Positions 7,294-15,712 are shown, counted from the stretch's first letter. The stretch: 20,993 bases of DNA from an uncultured Collinsella sp. (GCA_900542155.1 UQMD01000028.1:1-20993); one strand, 5' to 3'. Notes: a model not told the origin generated them from the letters alone. Translations and numbers: made by a program.

Positions 7294-8538
7294 ATGCCTA
7301 AAGGACTGAATGTACACAGCGAGATTGGTAAGCTCAAGAAAGTTGTGCTTCACCGCCCCGGTCGTGACCTTGTGAACGTAAAGGCAGAAGAGTTCGAGGA
7401 TGTCTGGATTCACGACTGTTTCTATCTTGATGTGGCTCAAAAGGAGCATGATGCCTTTGCGGATCTTCTGAGGAGCGAAGGTGTTGAAGTTCTCTATATG
7501 GAGAAACTCGTTGCTGAAGCGCTGGATGCATGCCCCTCGGCTCGCGCTGAGTTTACCGATACATTTATGGCTGAGAGCGGAATTGTCAATCCTATGCTTG
7601 AGCAGGCTGTTCGTGAAAAGCTCGACGCTATTTCAGATTCGTATCAGTTTGTACTTGAGGCTATGGGGGGGTATCGTTATCGTGACCTTGAGCTGCCTCG
7701 CGTCTCGACTACGCTTAGCATGATGGATAATGAGGATGCGAAGCCCGATGATTTGGTGTTGAAGCCTCTTCCGAGTTCATATTTCTCTCGCGATCCTCTT
7801 GCTTCTGTGGGCAAAGGCGTTCTGCTTCACCATATGTATTGGAAACAGCGAGATCGTGAAGTGCCCTTCTATGAAGCGATTTTCAAATACCATCCCGATT
7901 ATGCAGGGACTCCGATTTGGTACGACCATAAGAATCCCTGGCATATCGAGGGCGGTGATGTGCTTAACATTAACGCTCATACCTTGGCTATTGGAATTAG
8001 CCAGCGAACTGAGGCGGCTGCGATTGAGGAGCTTGCAAAGAATTTGTTCTGGGGATCTGGGAATTCTGAGATCGATACCGTTTACGCTATTAAAATCCCC
8101 AACGGCTATGCTTACATGCATCTTGACACCGTTTGCACCATGGTGGATTTCGATAAGTTTACAGTTTATCCCGGTATTTTTGAGACCCTTCGTGTTTATC
8201 GTCTGACTCGTGGTGACTCTGAGGGAATGGTCGCTGTTCAAGAGATTGATGACACGCTTGAGCATATTCTTGAAATGGCTACTGGCGTGGAGAAGGTGCA
8301 GCTTATTGAGTGCGGTGCCGGCGATATGGTTGAGGCGTCTCGCGAGCAGTGGAACGACGGGTCGAACACTCTTGCCGTTGCTCCTGGTAAAGTCTGTGTT
8401 TACGAGCGCAATGTTGTCACAAATGATGAGCTCTACAAGAACGGTTTGGAACTTTTGGTCGTTCCCTCCGAGGAACTGTCCCGCGGTCGTGGCGGCCCGC
8501 GCTGCATGAGCATGCCCTTCTGGCGCGAAGATATTTAG
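7294..8538 (+). CDS. arcA: Arginine deiminase (canonical copy)
   Basis: A 414-residue arginine deiminase, first enzyme of the arginine dihydrolase pathway (arginine to citrulline and ammonia). All key motifs are present: VLHRPG (18-23), YFSRDP with D167, HIEGGD with E219 and D222, QRTE with R238, MHLD with H276 and D278, and GRGGPRCMSMP with R399 and nucleophile C404. GGAG lies 9 nt before the ATG. It lies between the transporter and the ornithine carbamoyltransferase (32-nt gap), which fits a fermentative arginine operon yielding ATP and raising pH. Compared with the divergent copy at 4319-5569 it keeps the Arg of the GRGG loop, so it is the likely working enzyme of the pathway. Confidence 0.96.
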   Translation: MPKGLNVHSEIGKLKKVVLHRPGRDLVNVKAEEFEDVWIHDCFYLDVAQKEHDAFADLLRSEGVEVLYMEKLVAEALDACPSARAEFTDTFMAESGIVNPMLEQAVREKLDAISDSYQFVLEAMGGYRYRDLELPRVSTTLSMMDNEDAKPDDLVLKPLPSSYFSRDPLASVGKGVLLHHMYWKQRDREVPFYEAIFKYHPDYAGTPIWYDHKNPWHIEGGDVLNINAHTLAIGISQRTEAAAIEELAKNLFWGSGNSEIDTVYAIKIPNGYAYMHLDTVCTMVDFDKFTVYPGIFETLRVYRLTRGDSEGMVAVQEIDDTLEHILEMATGVEKVQLIECGAGDMVEASREQWNDGSNTLAVAPGKVCVYERNVVTNDELYKNGLELLVVPSEELSRGRGGPRCMSMPFWREDI

Positions 8539-8570
8539 TTGCAAATCCACTGTGATAGGAGATGGCGAAT

Positions 8571-9581
8571 ATGGGTGTTAATATCGCTGGTCGCAGTTTT
8601 CTGAAGCTGCTTGATTACACGACGGAAGAGATTGAGTATCTGCTTGAGCTTTCTGCTAACTTCAAAAGCATGAAGCGTGCCGGTGTTCCGCATAAATACC
8701 TTGAAGGCAAGAATATTGTTTTGCTATTTGAGAAGACTTCCACGCGTACTCGCTGCGCCTTCGAAGTTGGTGCACTTGACCTTGGCATGGGTGTAACTTA
8801 TTTGGATCCGGGCTCGTCCCAGATGGGCAAAAAGGAGTCGATTGAGGACACGGCTCGCGTCCTTGGCCGCATGTATGACGGAATTGAATACCGCGGCTTT
8901 GAACAGGCGAAGGTTGAGGAGCTTGCTGCAAAAGCTGGGGTTCCCGTTTGGAATGGGCTGACTACTGAATTCCACCCGACTCAAGTGCTTGCCGATATTC
9001 TGACCATGCGTGAAGAGTTTGGAGAGATTAAGGGCAGGAAACTTACATTTTTTGGTAAGGCGGCCGGAAACGTCGCCGATTCGCTCATGGTCATTTGCGC
9101 TAAGCTCGGCATTAACTACTGTTCTTGCGGCCCAATCGGGGGAAATTCGGAGGGGGCTACATCCTATGATCCTGAACTCCTTGCAGAATGTAGTCGTATT
9201 GCGGCCGAGCATGGATCAACGATTACCATTACAGAGGATATTGAGGAAGGCGCTCGTGATGCCGATGTAATTTACACGGATGTTTGGGTTGGCATGGGTC
9301 AGCCCGCAGAGCTGTGGGAAAGCCGCATTAAGCTCATGTCGCCGTATCGTGTGACCGCTGAGGTGATGTCTATGGCAAAGCCCGAGGCAATTTTCCTCCA
9401 CTGCCTTCCGAGCTTTCACGATACTAATACTACTGTTGGTGCCGAAATTGCTGAGAAGTTTGGAGTCACCGAAATGGAAGTCACGGACGAGGTTTTTGAG
9501 TCCGATAAGTCTCGTGTTTTCCAAGAAGCGGAGAATCGCATGCATACGATTAAGGCGGTGATGTACGCAACGCTTAAGTAG
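8571..9581 (+). CDS. arcB: Ornithine carbamoyltransferase (catabolic type, altered active-site loop)
   Basis: A 336-residue transcarbamoylase, which in the arginine deiminase pathway splits citrulline with phosphate into ornithine and carbamoyl phosphate. AGGAG (8557-8561) directly abuts an ATG at 8562, so the in-frame ATG at 8571, 9 nt downstream, is the better start. Visible: carbamoyl-phosphate motif FEKTSTRTR (53-61), NGLTTEFHPTQ (128-138), DVWVGMG (237-243) and HCLPSFHD (277-284). The ornithine-binding SMG loop reads GMG (G241), and the usual GDARNN segment reads GKAAGN (162-167), with the last Asn kept. These substitutions are unusual for the family and may change substrate preference. 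It is the last gene of the plus-strand unit; carbamate kinase, normally next, is absent. Confidence 0.93.
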   Translation: MGVNIAGRSFLKLLDYTTEEIEYLLELSANFKSMKRAGVPHKYLEGKNIVLLFEKTSTRTRCAFEVGALDLGMGVTYLDPGSSQMGKKESIEDTARVLGRMYDGIEYRGFEQAKVEELAAKAGVPVWNGLTTEFHPTQVLADILTMREEFGEIKGRKLTFFGKAAGNVADSLMVICAKLGINYCSCGPIGGNSEGATSYDPELLAECSRIAAEHGSTITITEDIEEGARDADVIYTDVWVGMGQPAELWESRIKLMSPYRVTAEVMSMAKPEAIFLHCLPSFHDTNTTVGAEIAEKFGVTEMEVTDEVFESDKSRVFQEAENRMHTIKAVMYATLK

Positions 9582-9587
9582 CGGGGC

Positions 9588-9636
9588 GTTGAGAAAACAG
9601 TCGCAAATCTGTTTGCCATACTATATTTCTCTCAAC
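9588..9636 (+). other. Inverted repeats after ornithine carbamoyltransferase
   Basis: Outer arms GTTGAGA (9588-9594) and TCTCAAC (9630-9636) enclose inner arms AAACAG (9595-9600) and CTGTTT (9609-9614). They lie 7 nt after the stop codon. No clear U-tract follows; possibly a weak terminator or an RNA-stabilising 3' structure. Confidence 0.35.
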
Positions 9637-9666
9637 AAGCTGATAGGATACAGGGGAGAATGATGC

Positions 9667-9697
9667 GCGCGTCAGTCGATTTTTTCGACTGACGCGC
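9667..9697 (+). terminator. 13-bp perfect hairpin between the arginine operon and queA
   Basis: Arms GCGCGTCAGTCGA and TCGACTGACGCGC match perfectly around a TTTTT loop. Only TTTG follows, so it is a modest intrinsic terminator. It ends 9 nt before the queA ribosome site AGAGG (9706-9710). It could close the arginine operon, or act as a leader structure or attenuator for queA. Confidence 0.6.
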
Positions 9698-9715
9698 TTT
9701 GTGAAAGAGGCAAAG

Positions 9716-10927
9716 ATGCGTACCGATGATTTTGACTACAACCTTCCTGAGGAACTGATTGCCCAGGCTCCTGCCGAGCCGCGCGACTCCTGCCGCCTGC
9801 TGGTGGTGGATCGCAAAGGCTCCCAGGCGGGGAAGCCGCTGGAGCACGGCGGTACCGTTGAGCACCGCATCTTCCGCGACATCATCGACTATATCGAGCC
9901 GGGCGATGTGCTCGTCATCAACAAGACGCGTGTGATGCCGGCCCGCCTGATCGGTCGCAAAGCCGGCTCGGGTGGCGTGGTCGAGACGCTGCTGCTCAAG
10001 CGCCGTGAGGATGTTGACCCGCTGGGCCACGTTTGGGAGTGCCTGGTCAAGCCGGGTAAGCGCCTGAAGCCCGGTGCTCAGATTGAGTATCGCGCCGGTG
10101 GCGCCCATGCGCCCGAGGGGGCTCCCGTGGTGCTGACGGCCGAGGTCATCGACTTTGTCACCGATAGCCGCGGAGGCCGTCTGGTGCGCTTTGAGCCGGC
10201 CGGCTGCAATGCCGCCGGCGAGCCGCGCACGCTCGACGAGGCCATTCATGCTGCCGGTCACGTGCCGCTGCCGCCCTACATTACCGATTACGAGGGCGAT
10301 CCCGAGAAGTACCAGACCGTCTACGCCATGAAGGAGGAGCACTCGGCTGCCGCTCCCACGGCGGGTCTGCACTTTACGCCCGAGCTTATGGCTGCCATCG
10401 AGGCCAAGGGTGCCAAGTTTGCCGCCGTCGAACTCGAGGTGGGCATCGATACCTTCCGTCTGGTGGAGGAGGACGACCCCACGCAGCACGTGATGCACAC
10501 CGAGCGCTACCACGTGTCGCAGGAGGTTGTCGACGCCGTGCATAAGGCTAAGGCCGAGGGACACCGCGTGATTGCTGTCGGTACCACCGCAGTACGCTCG
10601 CTCGAGAGCGCCTTTGACGCCGATGCTCCGGTGTCCAATCCGGCCGTGACAGCGCGCTATTTTGAAGGCCGCGAGGACGGCGCTGACACGCTCGGCCGCG
10701 GTGACATCGTGGTGCGCGAGAACGCCACGACGCAGCTCTACCTCATGCCCGGCTCGACCTATCACGTGGTCGACGCGCTGATCACGAACTTCCACGTGCC
10801 GCGCTCCACGCTCATGATGCTCGTAAGCGCGCTTGCCACCCGCGACCAGATCATGGATGCCTATGCCGCCGCCATCGAGGAGCGCTACCGCTTCTTCAGC
10901 TTCGGCGACGCAATGCTCATTCAGTAG
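9716..10927 (+). CDS. queA: S-adenosylmethionine:tRNA ribosyltransferase-isomerase QueA
   Basis: A 403-residue QueA, which transfers and isomerises the ribosyl moiety of S-adenosylmethionine onto 7-aminomethyl-7-deazaguanine in tRNA, giving epoxyqueuosine. ATG 9716 is preferred: AGAGG lies 5 nt upstream, and the earlier in-frame GTG at 9701 overlaps no ribosome site. Family signatures are intact: FDYNLPEELIAQ (6-17), PTAGLHFT (214-221), GTTAVRSLES (289-298), LITNFHVPRSTLMMLVSAL (355-373) and the C-terminal YRFFSFGDAMLI. It is somewhat longer than the roughly 350-residue E. coli enzyme, with extra sequence around 30-50 and 120-175. Base composition returns to GC-rich here. Its product is the substrate of QueH (3018-3599), and Tgt (14573-15712) acts before it. 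Confidence 0.97.
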   Translation: MRTDDFDYNLPEELIAQAPAEPRDSCRLLVVDRKGSQAGKPLEHGGTVEHRIFRDIIDYIEPGDVLVINKTRVMPARLIGRKAGSGGVVETLLLKRREDVDPLGHVWECLVKPGKRLKPGAQIEYRAGGAHAPEGAPVVLTAEVIDFVTDSRGGRLVRFEPAGCNAAGEPRTLDEAIHAAGHVPLPPYITDYEGDPEKYQTVYAMKEEHSAAAPTAGLHFTPELMAAIEAKGAKFAAVELEVGIDTFRLVEEDDPTQHVMHTERYHVSQEVVDAVHKAKAEGHRVIAVGTTAVRSLESAFDADAPVSNPAVTARYFEGREDGADTLGRGDIVVRENATTQLYLMPGSTYHVVDALITNFHVPRSTLMMLVSALATRDQIMDAYAAAIEERYRFFSFGDAMLIQ

Positions 10928-11256
10928 GTTACGGCGTTTTACAAACGACGTAACCGGCCGACGCTGCAAACCCGCCAGAGCGGCAATCTGACGTTCAATC
11001 GTCGGGCATGACCAGAAGGTCAATGCCCTCCTCTTTCACGTCACCTTGCTCGCTTAGGGGTGTTTTCGCTGACTTTGCCAAAGCATCGGCAGGTACTCAT
11101 TGGGGACGTGCTTAAATGAGTGCCTGCAGAATGAGAGTGGATAATCTCCCGTTTTTGGCCTGCTTGGGGGCTCAAAGTGGGAGATTATTCACTCTCGTCA
11201 TTGGGCTAGTCGTTGGGGACGTTCTTGTTTGACTAGTCGTTTAAGAACGTCCCCAA
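10928..11256 (+). repeat. Composite multi-hairpin intergenic element, copy A
   Basis: The whole gap between queA and the convergent coiled-coil gene is structured. In order: (1) a stem immediately after the queA stop (10928-10954, arms GTTACGGCGTTT and AAACGACGTAAC); (2) a hairpin with arms GGGCATGACC and GGTCAATGCCC around AGAA (11004-11028); (3) arms GCAGGTACTCATT and AATGAGTGCCTGC (11089-11127); (4) an 18-bp stem with one wobble (11133-11150 with 11179-11196); (5) a 14-bp perfect stem TTGGGGACGTTCTT/AAGAACGTCCCCAA (11213-11226 with 11243-11256) whose loop contains GACTAGTC. Modules 1-4 recur in the same order at 14120-14425. No open reading frame is credible here. Confidence 0.8.
11213..11256 (-). 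terminator. REP-like palindrome at the 3' end of the coiled-coil gene
   Basis: A 14-bp perfect stem 3 nt beyond the stop codon of the minus-strand gene. The GGGGACGTTCTT type of palindrome resembles REP/IS200-like repetitive extragenic elements (family resemblance from memory). It could terminate either convergent transcript, although a U-tract is lacking. Confidence 0.4.
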
Positions 11257-11259
11257 TGA

Positions 11260-13023
11260 CTACTTGCTCGCGAACAGCCAGACTAGGATGATCACCAGGA
11301 TTGCGGCGACGATGCAGACGATGGCGCCGGTGAATTTGATGCGTGAGTCGCGGGTACGCTCGCGCACCGCGTCCTCGGTGGCCTCGAGCTGGGCGACTTC
11401 TCGCTCGGTCTCGGTGTGTTCGGCTTTGTCTCGGGCCAAGGATCCTGCAAGCGACTCAGTGATCTCTGGGTGGTCGTGCACCTCGGTCGCCTGTTCGATG
11501 ATCGACTGCGCATGTGCGGCATCTGTTTGGGCGTTGGCGATGGTCTGCTCCTGGTCGCGGCGTGCCTTGTCCTCGGCAGCGATCTTCTCGCGCAGTTCGC
11601 GCTGACGAGTCGCGGCGGCGGTCTTCGCCGTCTGCAGCTCGTCGCGCGCGGCATCGGCTTCGGTCGTCACGGCTTGGTGCGCGCGTTTTGCGTCGGCGAT
11701 AGGGGCTTGAGCCTGCTCGACGGCCTGCTCGGCTGCGGCAAGCGAGTGCTCAAGGTCGGCGGTGATGCGCGGGACATCTTCTTCGGCTTTACGCAGGGCA
11801 TCTGCCGTGTCGGAAATCTGCATCGAGAGCTCGCTGGTGCGCACCGTATAGTTGGCGGGATTTGCCGAGGGATTGCGTTGCAGCTCGGCATACTCATGAC
11901 GCAGCGTCTCGAGCTGGGCGCGCGTGGCGTCGACGGTTTGTTGTGCGGCGGCAATGCCGGCGTCTCGCTCTGCCTTCACCTTGTCGCGGATGCGCTTGGA
12001 ATCCTCAAGACGTCGAACGAGGCGGTTGCCGGTCTCGCGTGAGCTCGCCTCGCGGGCCTCCACGGCGTCGAGCGCGGCCTTCAGACGGAGCTCAGTCGCG
12101 TCATCCTCTGTCTTCATTTGTTCGAGCTGACCCTTGAGCTCTGTCGCTTTGGAGGCGTGGGCATCACGATCAATCTCGGCGGCCGCTGCAGTCTTTTGGG
12201 CCGTGGCAATCGCCTGGCGCTGGTCGGCGACGATCTGGTCGTAGCGGCCTGCGATATCCTGGCGCGTCTCGAGTTCCTCGGCCTGATCGGCAATGCGCTG
12301 CTCAAGTTCGGCCAGGTGGGCGCGGGCATCGGCAAGTGCCTTTTTCGCGGCGTTCATCTCGCGCATGGCCGAGGCACCCTGGGCGATAAAGGTGCCCACG
12401 GCGTTCGCAGTGTTCGAGACAGCGGTCCCCAGATCGCGGCTCGCGGCGGAGGAGTGCGGGGCGGTCGGGCGAGCGGTGTCGGCAGCGTCCGCATCGGCAG
12501 TCTGCGGCACGGCGATATTGCCGGTACCGCCTTCGATCACAGAAAAGCCTGCTGCGTGCGGGTCGACCGCATCGGTGCCAATCGTGGGATGCTCGAGCTG
12601 CAGAAACGAGGGCATGGTGCTGCCCTGGTCGGCAACCGGAGTCTCGCCGGGTACGAAGGTCGAGGCTGCCTCGGCGGCCTCCTCTTCCTCGGCGTCAACG
12701 TCAGCGTCGGCCACGGCGTCTTTCATCGCTTTGACGGCATCCATCATGGAGTCCATGACGGCGTCGAGCTCTTCTTCCGAAGAAACCTCGATAGGGCCCG
12801 CAGCTTGCGGAGCAGCATCCTGTACGGGGCGGTCGTCCTGAGCGGGCGCATCGTCGTTTTGCTCGTCTGCATCTTCGGCGCCAGGGGTTTCCGCCGTAGC
12901 GCTTTCGTCCAAGAATGGGCCGTCGAGGTCAATATCATCGCAGGTCACAGCGTCGGCATCTGCAGTGACGTCTGCGGAATCATCAATATGCTGTTGAGTC
13001 TGGGGGTCCAGCTCGTCTGTCAT
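11260..13023 (-). CDS. Tail-anchored coiled-coil protein of unknown function
   Basis: A 587-residue protein that I do not recognise. ATG 13023 is chosen because GGAG lies 9 nt upstream; the ATG at 13029 is only 3 nt from it. Three parts are visible: a very acidic, Ala/Asp/Glu-rich and probably disordered region (1-200); a long charged heptad-like stretch rich in Ala, Glu, Gln and Arg, predicted as coiled coil (about 220-555); and a single C-terminal hydrophobic segment (about 565-584) ending in ASK. There is no signal peptide, so a cytoplasmic rod anchored to the membrane at its C-terminus is inferred. Such a layout would suit envelope scaffolding, cell shape or chromosome/division roles, but nothing in the sequence decides among these. 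Monocistronic; it diverges from the dehydrogenase and ends against repeat copy A. Confidence 0.8.
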   Translation of the reverse strand: MTDELDPQTQQHIDDSADVTADADAVTCDDIDLDGPFLDESATAETPGAEDADEQNDDAPAQDDRPVQDAAPQAAGPIEVSSEEELDAVMDSMMDAVKAMKDAVADADVDAEEEEAAEAASTFVPGETPVADQGSTMPSFLQLEHPTIGTDAVDPHAAGFSVIEGGTGNIAVPQTADADAADTARPTAPHSSAASRDLGTAVSNTANAVGTFIAQGASAMREMNAAKKALADARAHLAELEQRIADQAEELETRQDIAGRYDQIVADQRQAIATAQKTAAAAEIDRDAHASKATELKGQLEQMKTEDDATELRLKAALDAVEAREASSRETGNRLVRRLEDSKRIRDKVKAERDAGIAAAQQTVDATRAQLETLRHEYAELQRNPSANPANYTVRTSELSMQISDTADALRKAEEDVPRITADLEHSLAAAEQAVEQAQAPIADAKRAHQAVTTEADAARDELQTAKTAAATRQRELREKIAAEDKARRDQEQTIANAQTDAAHAQSIIEQATEVHDHPEITESLAGSLARDKAEHTETEREVAQLEATEDAVRERTRDSRIKFTGAIVCIVAAILVIILVWLFASK

Positions 13024-13317
13024 AGGCATGTGCTCCTCATCGTTGTTTGTCACCCTATGATAAAGTCTCGCGCCGACATCCCGCGCGCTGCAGCAAAGTT
13101 TCAAAACGTGTTCGATGGCTCGCGTCGATAGCAAAAACTCGGCCACTTTATCCAGTTTGTACTTGACATTCCCTTCGCCGAAAGACGTTGCGCCGTTCGC
13201 CTGCCATGGGCTTTATTTTTCACTTGAACCCGCTAAAGTTGCATTTCAGCTTTTGGCGCGTGAAGTTGGATGCGCGCAGTCGACGGGCAGGCCCGTCGCG
13301 ATTTGAAAGGACTTTAT
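13024..13317. promoter_or_regulatory. Divergent intergenic region, coiled-coil gene / dehydrogenase
   Basis: A 294-bp region with no credible gene. A TTGACA (13163-13168) points toward the dehydrogenase but lacks a good -10. The AAAGGA ribosome site of the dehydrogenase is at 13306-13311. The GAGGAG site of the coiled-coil gene is near 13033-13038 (minus strand). No clear operator was seen. Confidence 0.35.
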
Positions 13318-14118
13318 ATGGGACTTTTCACTGGTAAGACCGTGATCGTCACCGGCGGCGGCAAGGCCACGCTCAAGGACGGCTCCGCTGGCTCCATCGG
13401 CTACGGTATCGATATCGCTTTTGCCAAGGAGGGCGCAAACCTCGTCATTACCGGCCGCAACGTTGCCAAGCTCGAGGCTGCCAAGGAATCCCTCGAGGCC
13501 GAGTACGGCGTCAAGGTTCTGCCTGTTCAGGCCGATGTCTCGGCTGGTCAGGACAACGAGGCCGTCGTCCAGAACGTCATCGACAAGGCCATTGAGGAGT
13601 TCGGCCGCATCGACGCCGTCGTCAACAATGCTCAGGCCAGCGCTTCGGGCGTGACGATCGCCGATCACACCATGGACCAGTTCAACCTCGCCATTTACTC
13701 CGGTCTGTATGCCACCTACCTGTACATGCAGAAGGCCTACCCGCACCTGAAGGAGACCAAGGGCTCCGTGGTCAACTTTGCTTCGGGCGCCGGCCTGTTT
13801 GGCAACTATGGTCAGTGCAGCTATGCCGCCGCCAAGGAGGGCATCCGTGGTCTGACTCGCGTTGCCGCCAACGAGTGGGGCAAGGACGGCATCAACGTCA
13901 ATATCGTTTGCCCGCTTGCTTGGACCGCTGCGCTCGAGAACTTCCAGGATGCCTATCCCGAGGCGTTCAAGGCCAACGTCCACATGCCGCCGGCTGGCCA
14001 CTACGGCGACGTCGAGAAGGAAATCGGCCGCGTTGTCGTTCAGCTCTGCGGTCCCGACTTTAAGTATATGAACGGCGAGACCGTCACCCTCGAGGGTGGC
14101 ATGGGCCAGCGTCCGTAG
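13318..14118 (+). CDS. Short-chain dehydrogenase, probable NADP-dependent 12-alpha-hydroxysteroid dehydrogenase
   Basis: A 266-residue classical short-chain dehydrogenase/reductase. ATG 13318 follows AAAGGA by 6 nt; an in-frame ATG at 13270 lacks a ribosome site. Visible: a glycine-rich cofactor loop TGGGKA...GSIGYG (12-30) with about six extra residues, TGR at 45-47 (the Arg favours NADP), NNAQASASG (103-111), and catalytic S156, Y169 and K173 in FASGAG/CSYAAAK. Long stretches, including NNAQASASG, IYSGLYAT, the FASGAGLFGN to EGIRGL region and LEGGMGQRP, match my recollection of clostridial 12-alpha-hydroxysteroid dehydrogenases, which interconvert 12-alpha-hydroxy and 12-oxo bile acids. Dehydrogenase identity is near certain. 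Bile-acid position specificity is inferred from that remembered similarity. Monocistronic, with a strong terminator downstream. Confidence 0.85.
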   Translation: MGLFTGKTVIVTGGGKATLKDGSAGSIGYGIDIAFAKEGANLVITGRNVAKLEAAKESLEAEYGVKVLPVQADVSAGQDNEAVVQNVIDKAIEEFGRIDAVVNNAQASASGVTIADHTMDQFNLAIYSGLYATYLYMQKAYPHLKETKGSVVNFASGAGLFGNYGQCSYAAAKEGIRGLTRVAANEWGKDGINVNIVCPLAWTAALENFQDAYPEAFKANVHMPPAGHYGDVEKEIGRVVVQLCGPDFKYMNGETVTLEGGMGQRP

Positions 14119-14189
14119 GGTTACGCGGTTTTACCAAACCGCGTAACGGGTCGACGCTGCGCGGTCACCAGGGCGACAACTTGTCATTC

Positions 14190-14231
14190 AAAGAGGGCGG
14201 CATGACCAGAAGGTCAATGCCGCCCTCTTTT
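14190..14231 (+). terminator. Intrinsic terminator of the dehydrogenase gene
   Basis: An 18-bp stem (AAAGAGGGCGGCATGACC against its complement, with one bulged A) closed by an AGAA loop and followed by TTTT. It is nested inside the 16-bp outer stem 14161-14260. The core GGCATGACC-AGAA-GGTCAATGCC is shared with copy A at 11004-11028. Confidence 0.8.
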
Positions 14232-14262
14232 CATGCCAATTTGTTCGCCCTGGTGACCGCTC

Positions 14263-14308
14263 GCTGACGTTGTCAAAACATCGGCGTTGCCAAAATATCG
14301 GCGTTGCC
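14263..14308 (+). repeat. Short tandem repeat, 17-bp period
   Basis: ATCGGCGTTGCC occurs at 14280-14291 and 14297-14308, preceded by a degenerate third unit (GACGTTGTCAAAAC). It lies inside composite copy B and has no counterpart of this length in copy A. Confidence 0.6.
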
Positions 14309-14419
14309 GTGGCTGGTAAATAGCTCCACTCATCGGGGACGTACTTAAATGAGTGCCCGCAGAATGAAAGTGGATAATCTCCCGTTTTTGGGCTGTGCTT
14401 TGGGCAAAAGTGGGAGATT

Positions 14420-14460
14420 ATCCACGCTCATCCGGTAAGCGTCCAAAAATCCACGCTCAT
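14420..14460 (+). repeat. Direct repeat ATCCACGCTCAT
   Basis: Identical 12-mers at 14420-14431 and 14449-14460, the first forming the end of the 14-bp stem of copy B. Probably a partial duplication of the element's edge. Confidence 0.55.
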
Positions 14461-14529
14461 TTGCCGTGTCCCTGCCGTATCCTCCTCGCGCCAGTTTCTG
14501 TCGAGTCGGTGCTTCTTGCGGGTTGCCCG

Positions 14530-14535
14530 TATAAT
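14530..14535 (+). promoter_or_regulatory. -10 box of the tgt promoter
   Basis: A perfect TATAAT 38 nt before the tgt start, with only a poor -35 (around 14506-14512). Just downstream, arms GGTTTGCG and CGCAACC (14537-14557) could form a hairpin at the 5' end of the mRNA. The ribosome site AAGGAG (14558-14563) follows directly. Confidence 0.6.
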
Positions 14536-14572
14536 GGTTTGCGTATGAACCGCAACCAAGGAGTTCCAGTTT

Positions 14573-15712
<1,140 letters not shown>

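Larger units (their letters stand above)
14119..14425 (+). repeat. Composite multi-hairpin intergenic element, copy B
   Basis: Second copy of the element at 10928-11196, starting one base after the dehydrogenase stop. Modules: a perfect 12-bp stem (14120-14147, arms GTTACGCGGTTT/AAACCGCGTAAC); CGACGCTGC; a perfect 16-bp outer stem (14161-14176 with 14245-14260) enclosing a terminator hairpin; CGCTGAC and CATCGGC; arms CACTCAT/ATGAGTG (14327-14355); and a 14-bp perfect stem GTGGATAATCTCCC/GGGAGATTATCCAC (14370-14383 with 14412-14425). Stem sequences differ between copies A and B while the order and several cores are shared. Confidence 0.82.

Noticed and set aside
9632..11023. 463-codon minus-strand frame
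   Set aside because: Antisense to queA, whose family motifs are complete; no recognisable motif of its own.
12118..13131. 337-codon plus-strand frame
   Set aside because: Opposite the coiled-coil gene; its composition is that of a shadow frame and it has no ribosome site.
14426..14572. preQ1 riboswitch before tgt
   Set aside because: The leader is short and shows only a small hairpin at its 5' end; no pseudoknot-forming preQ1 aptamer pattern is evident. The queA leader likewise shows none.
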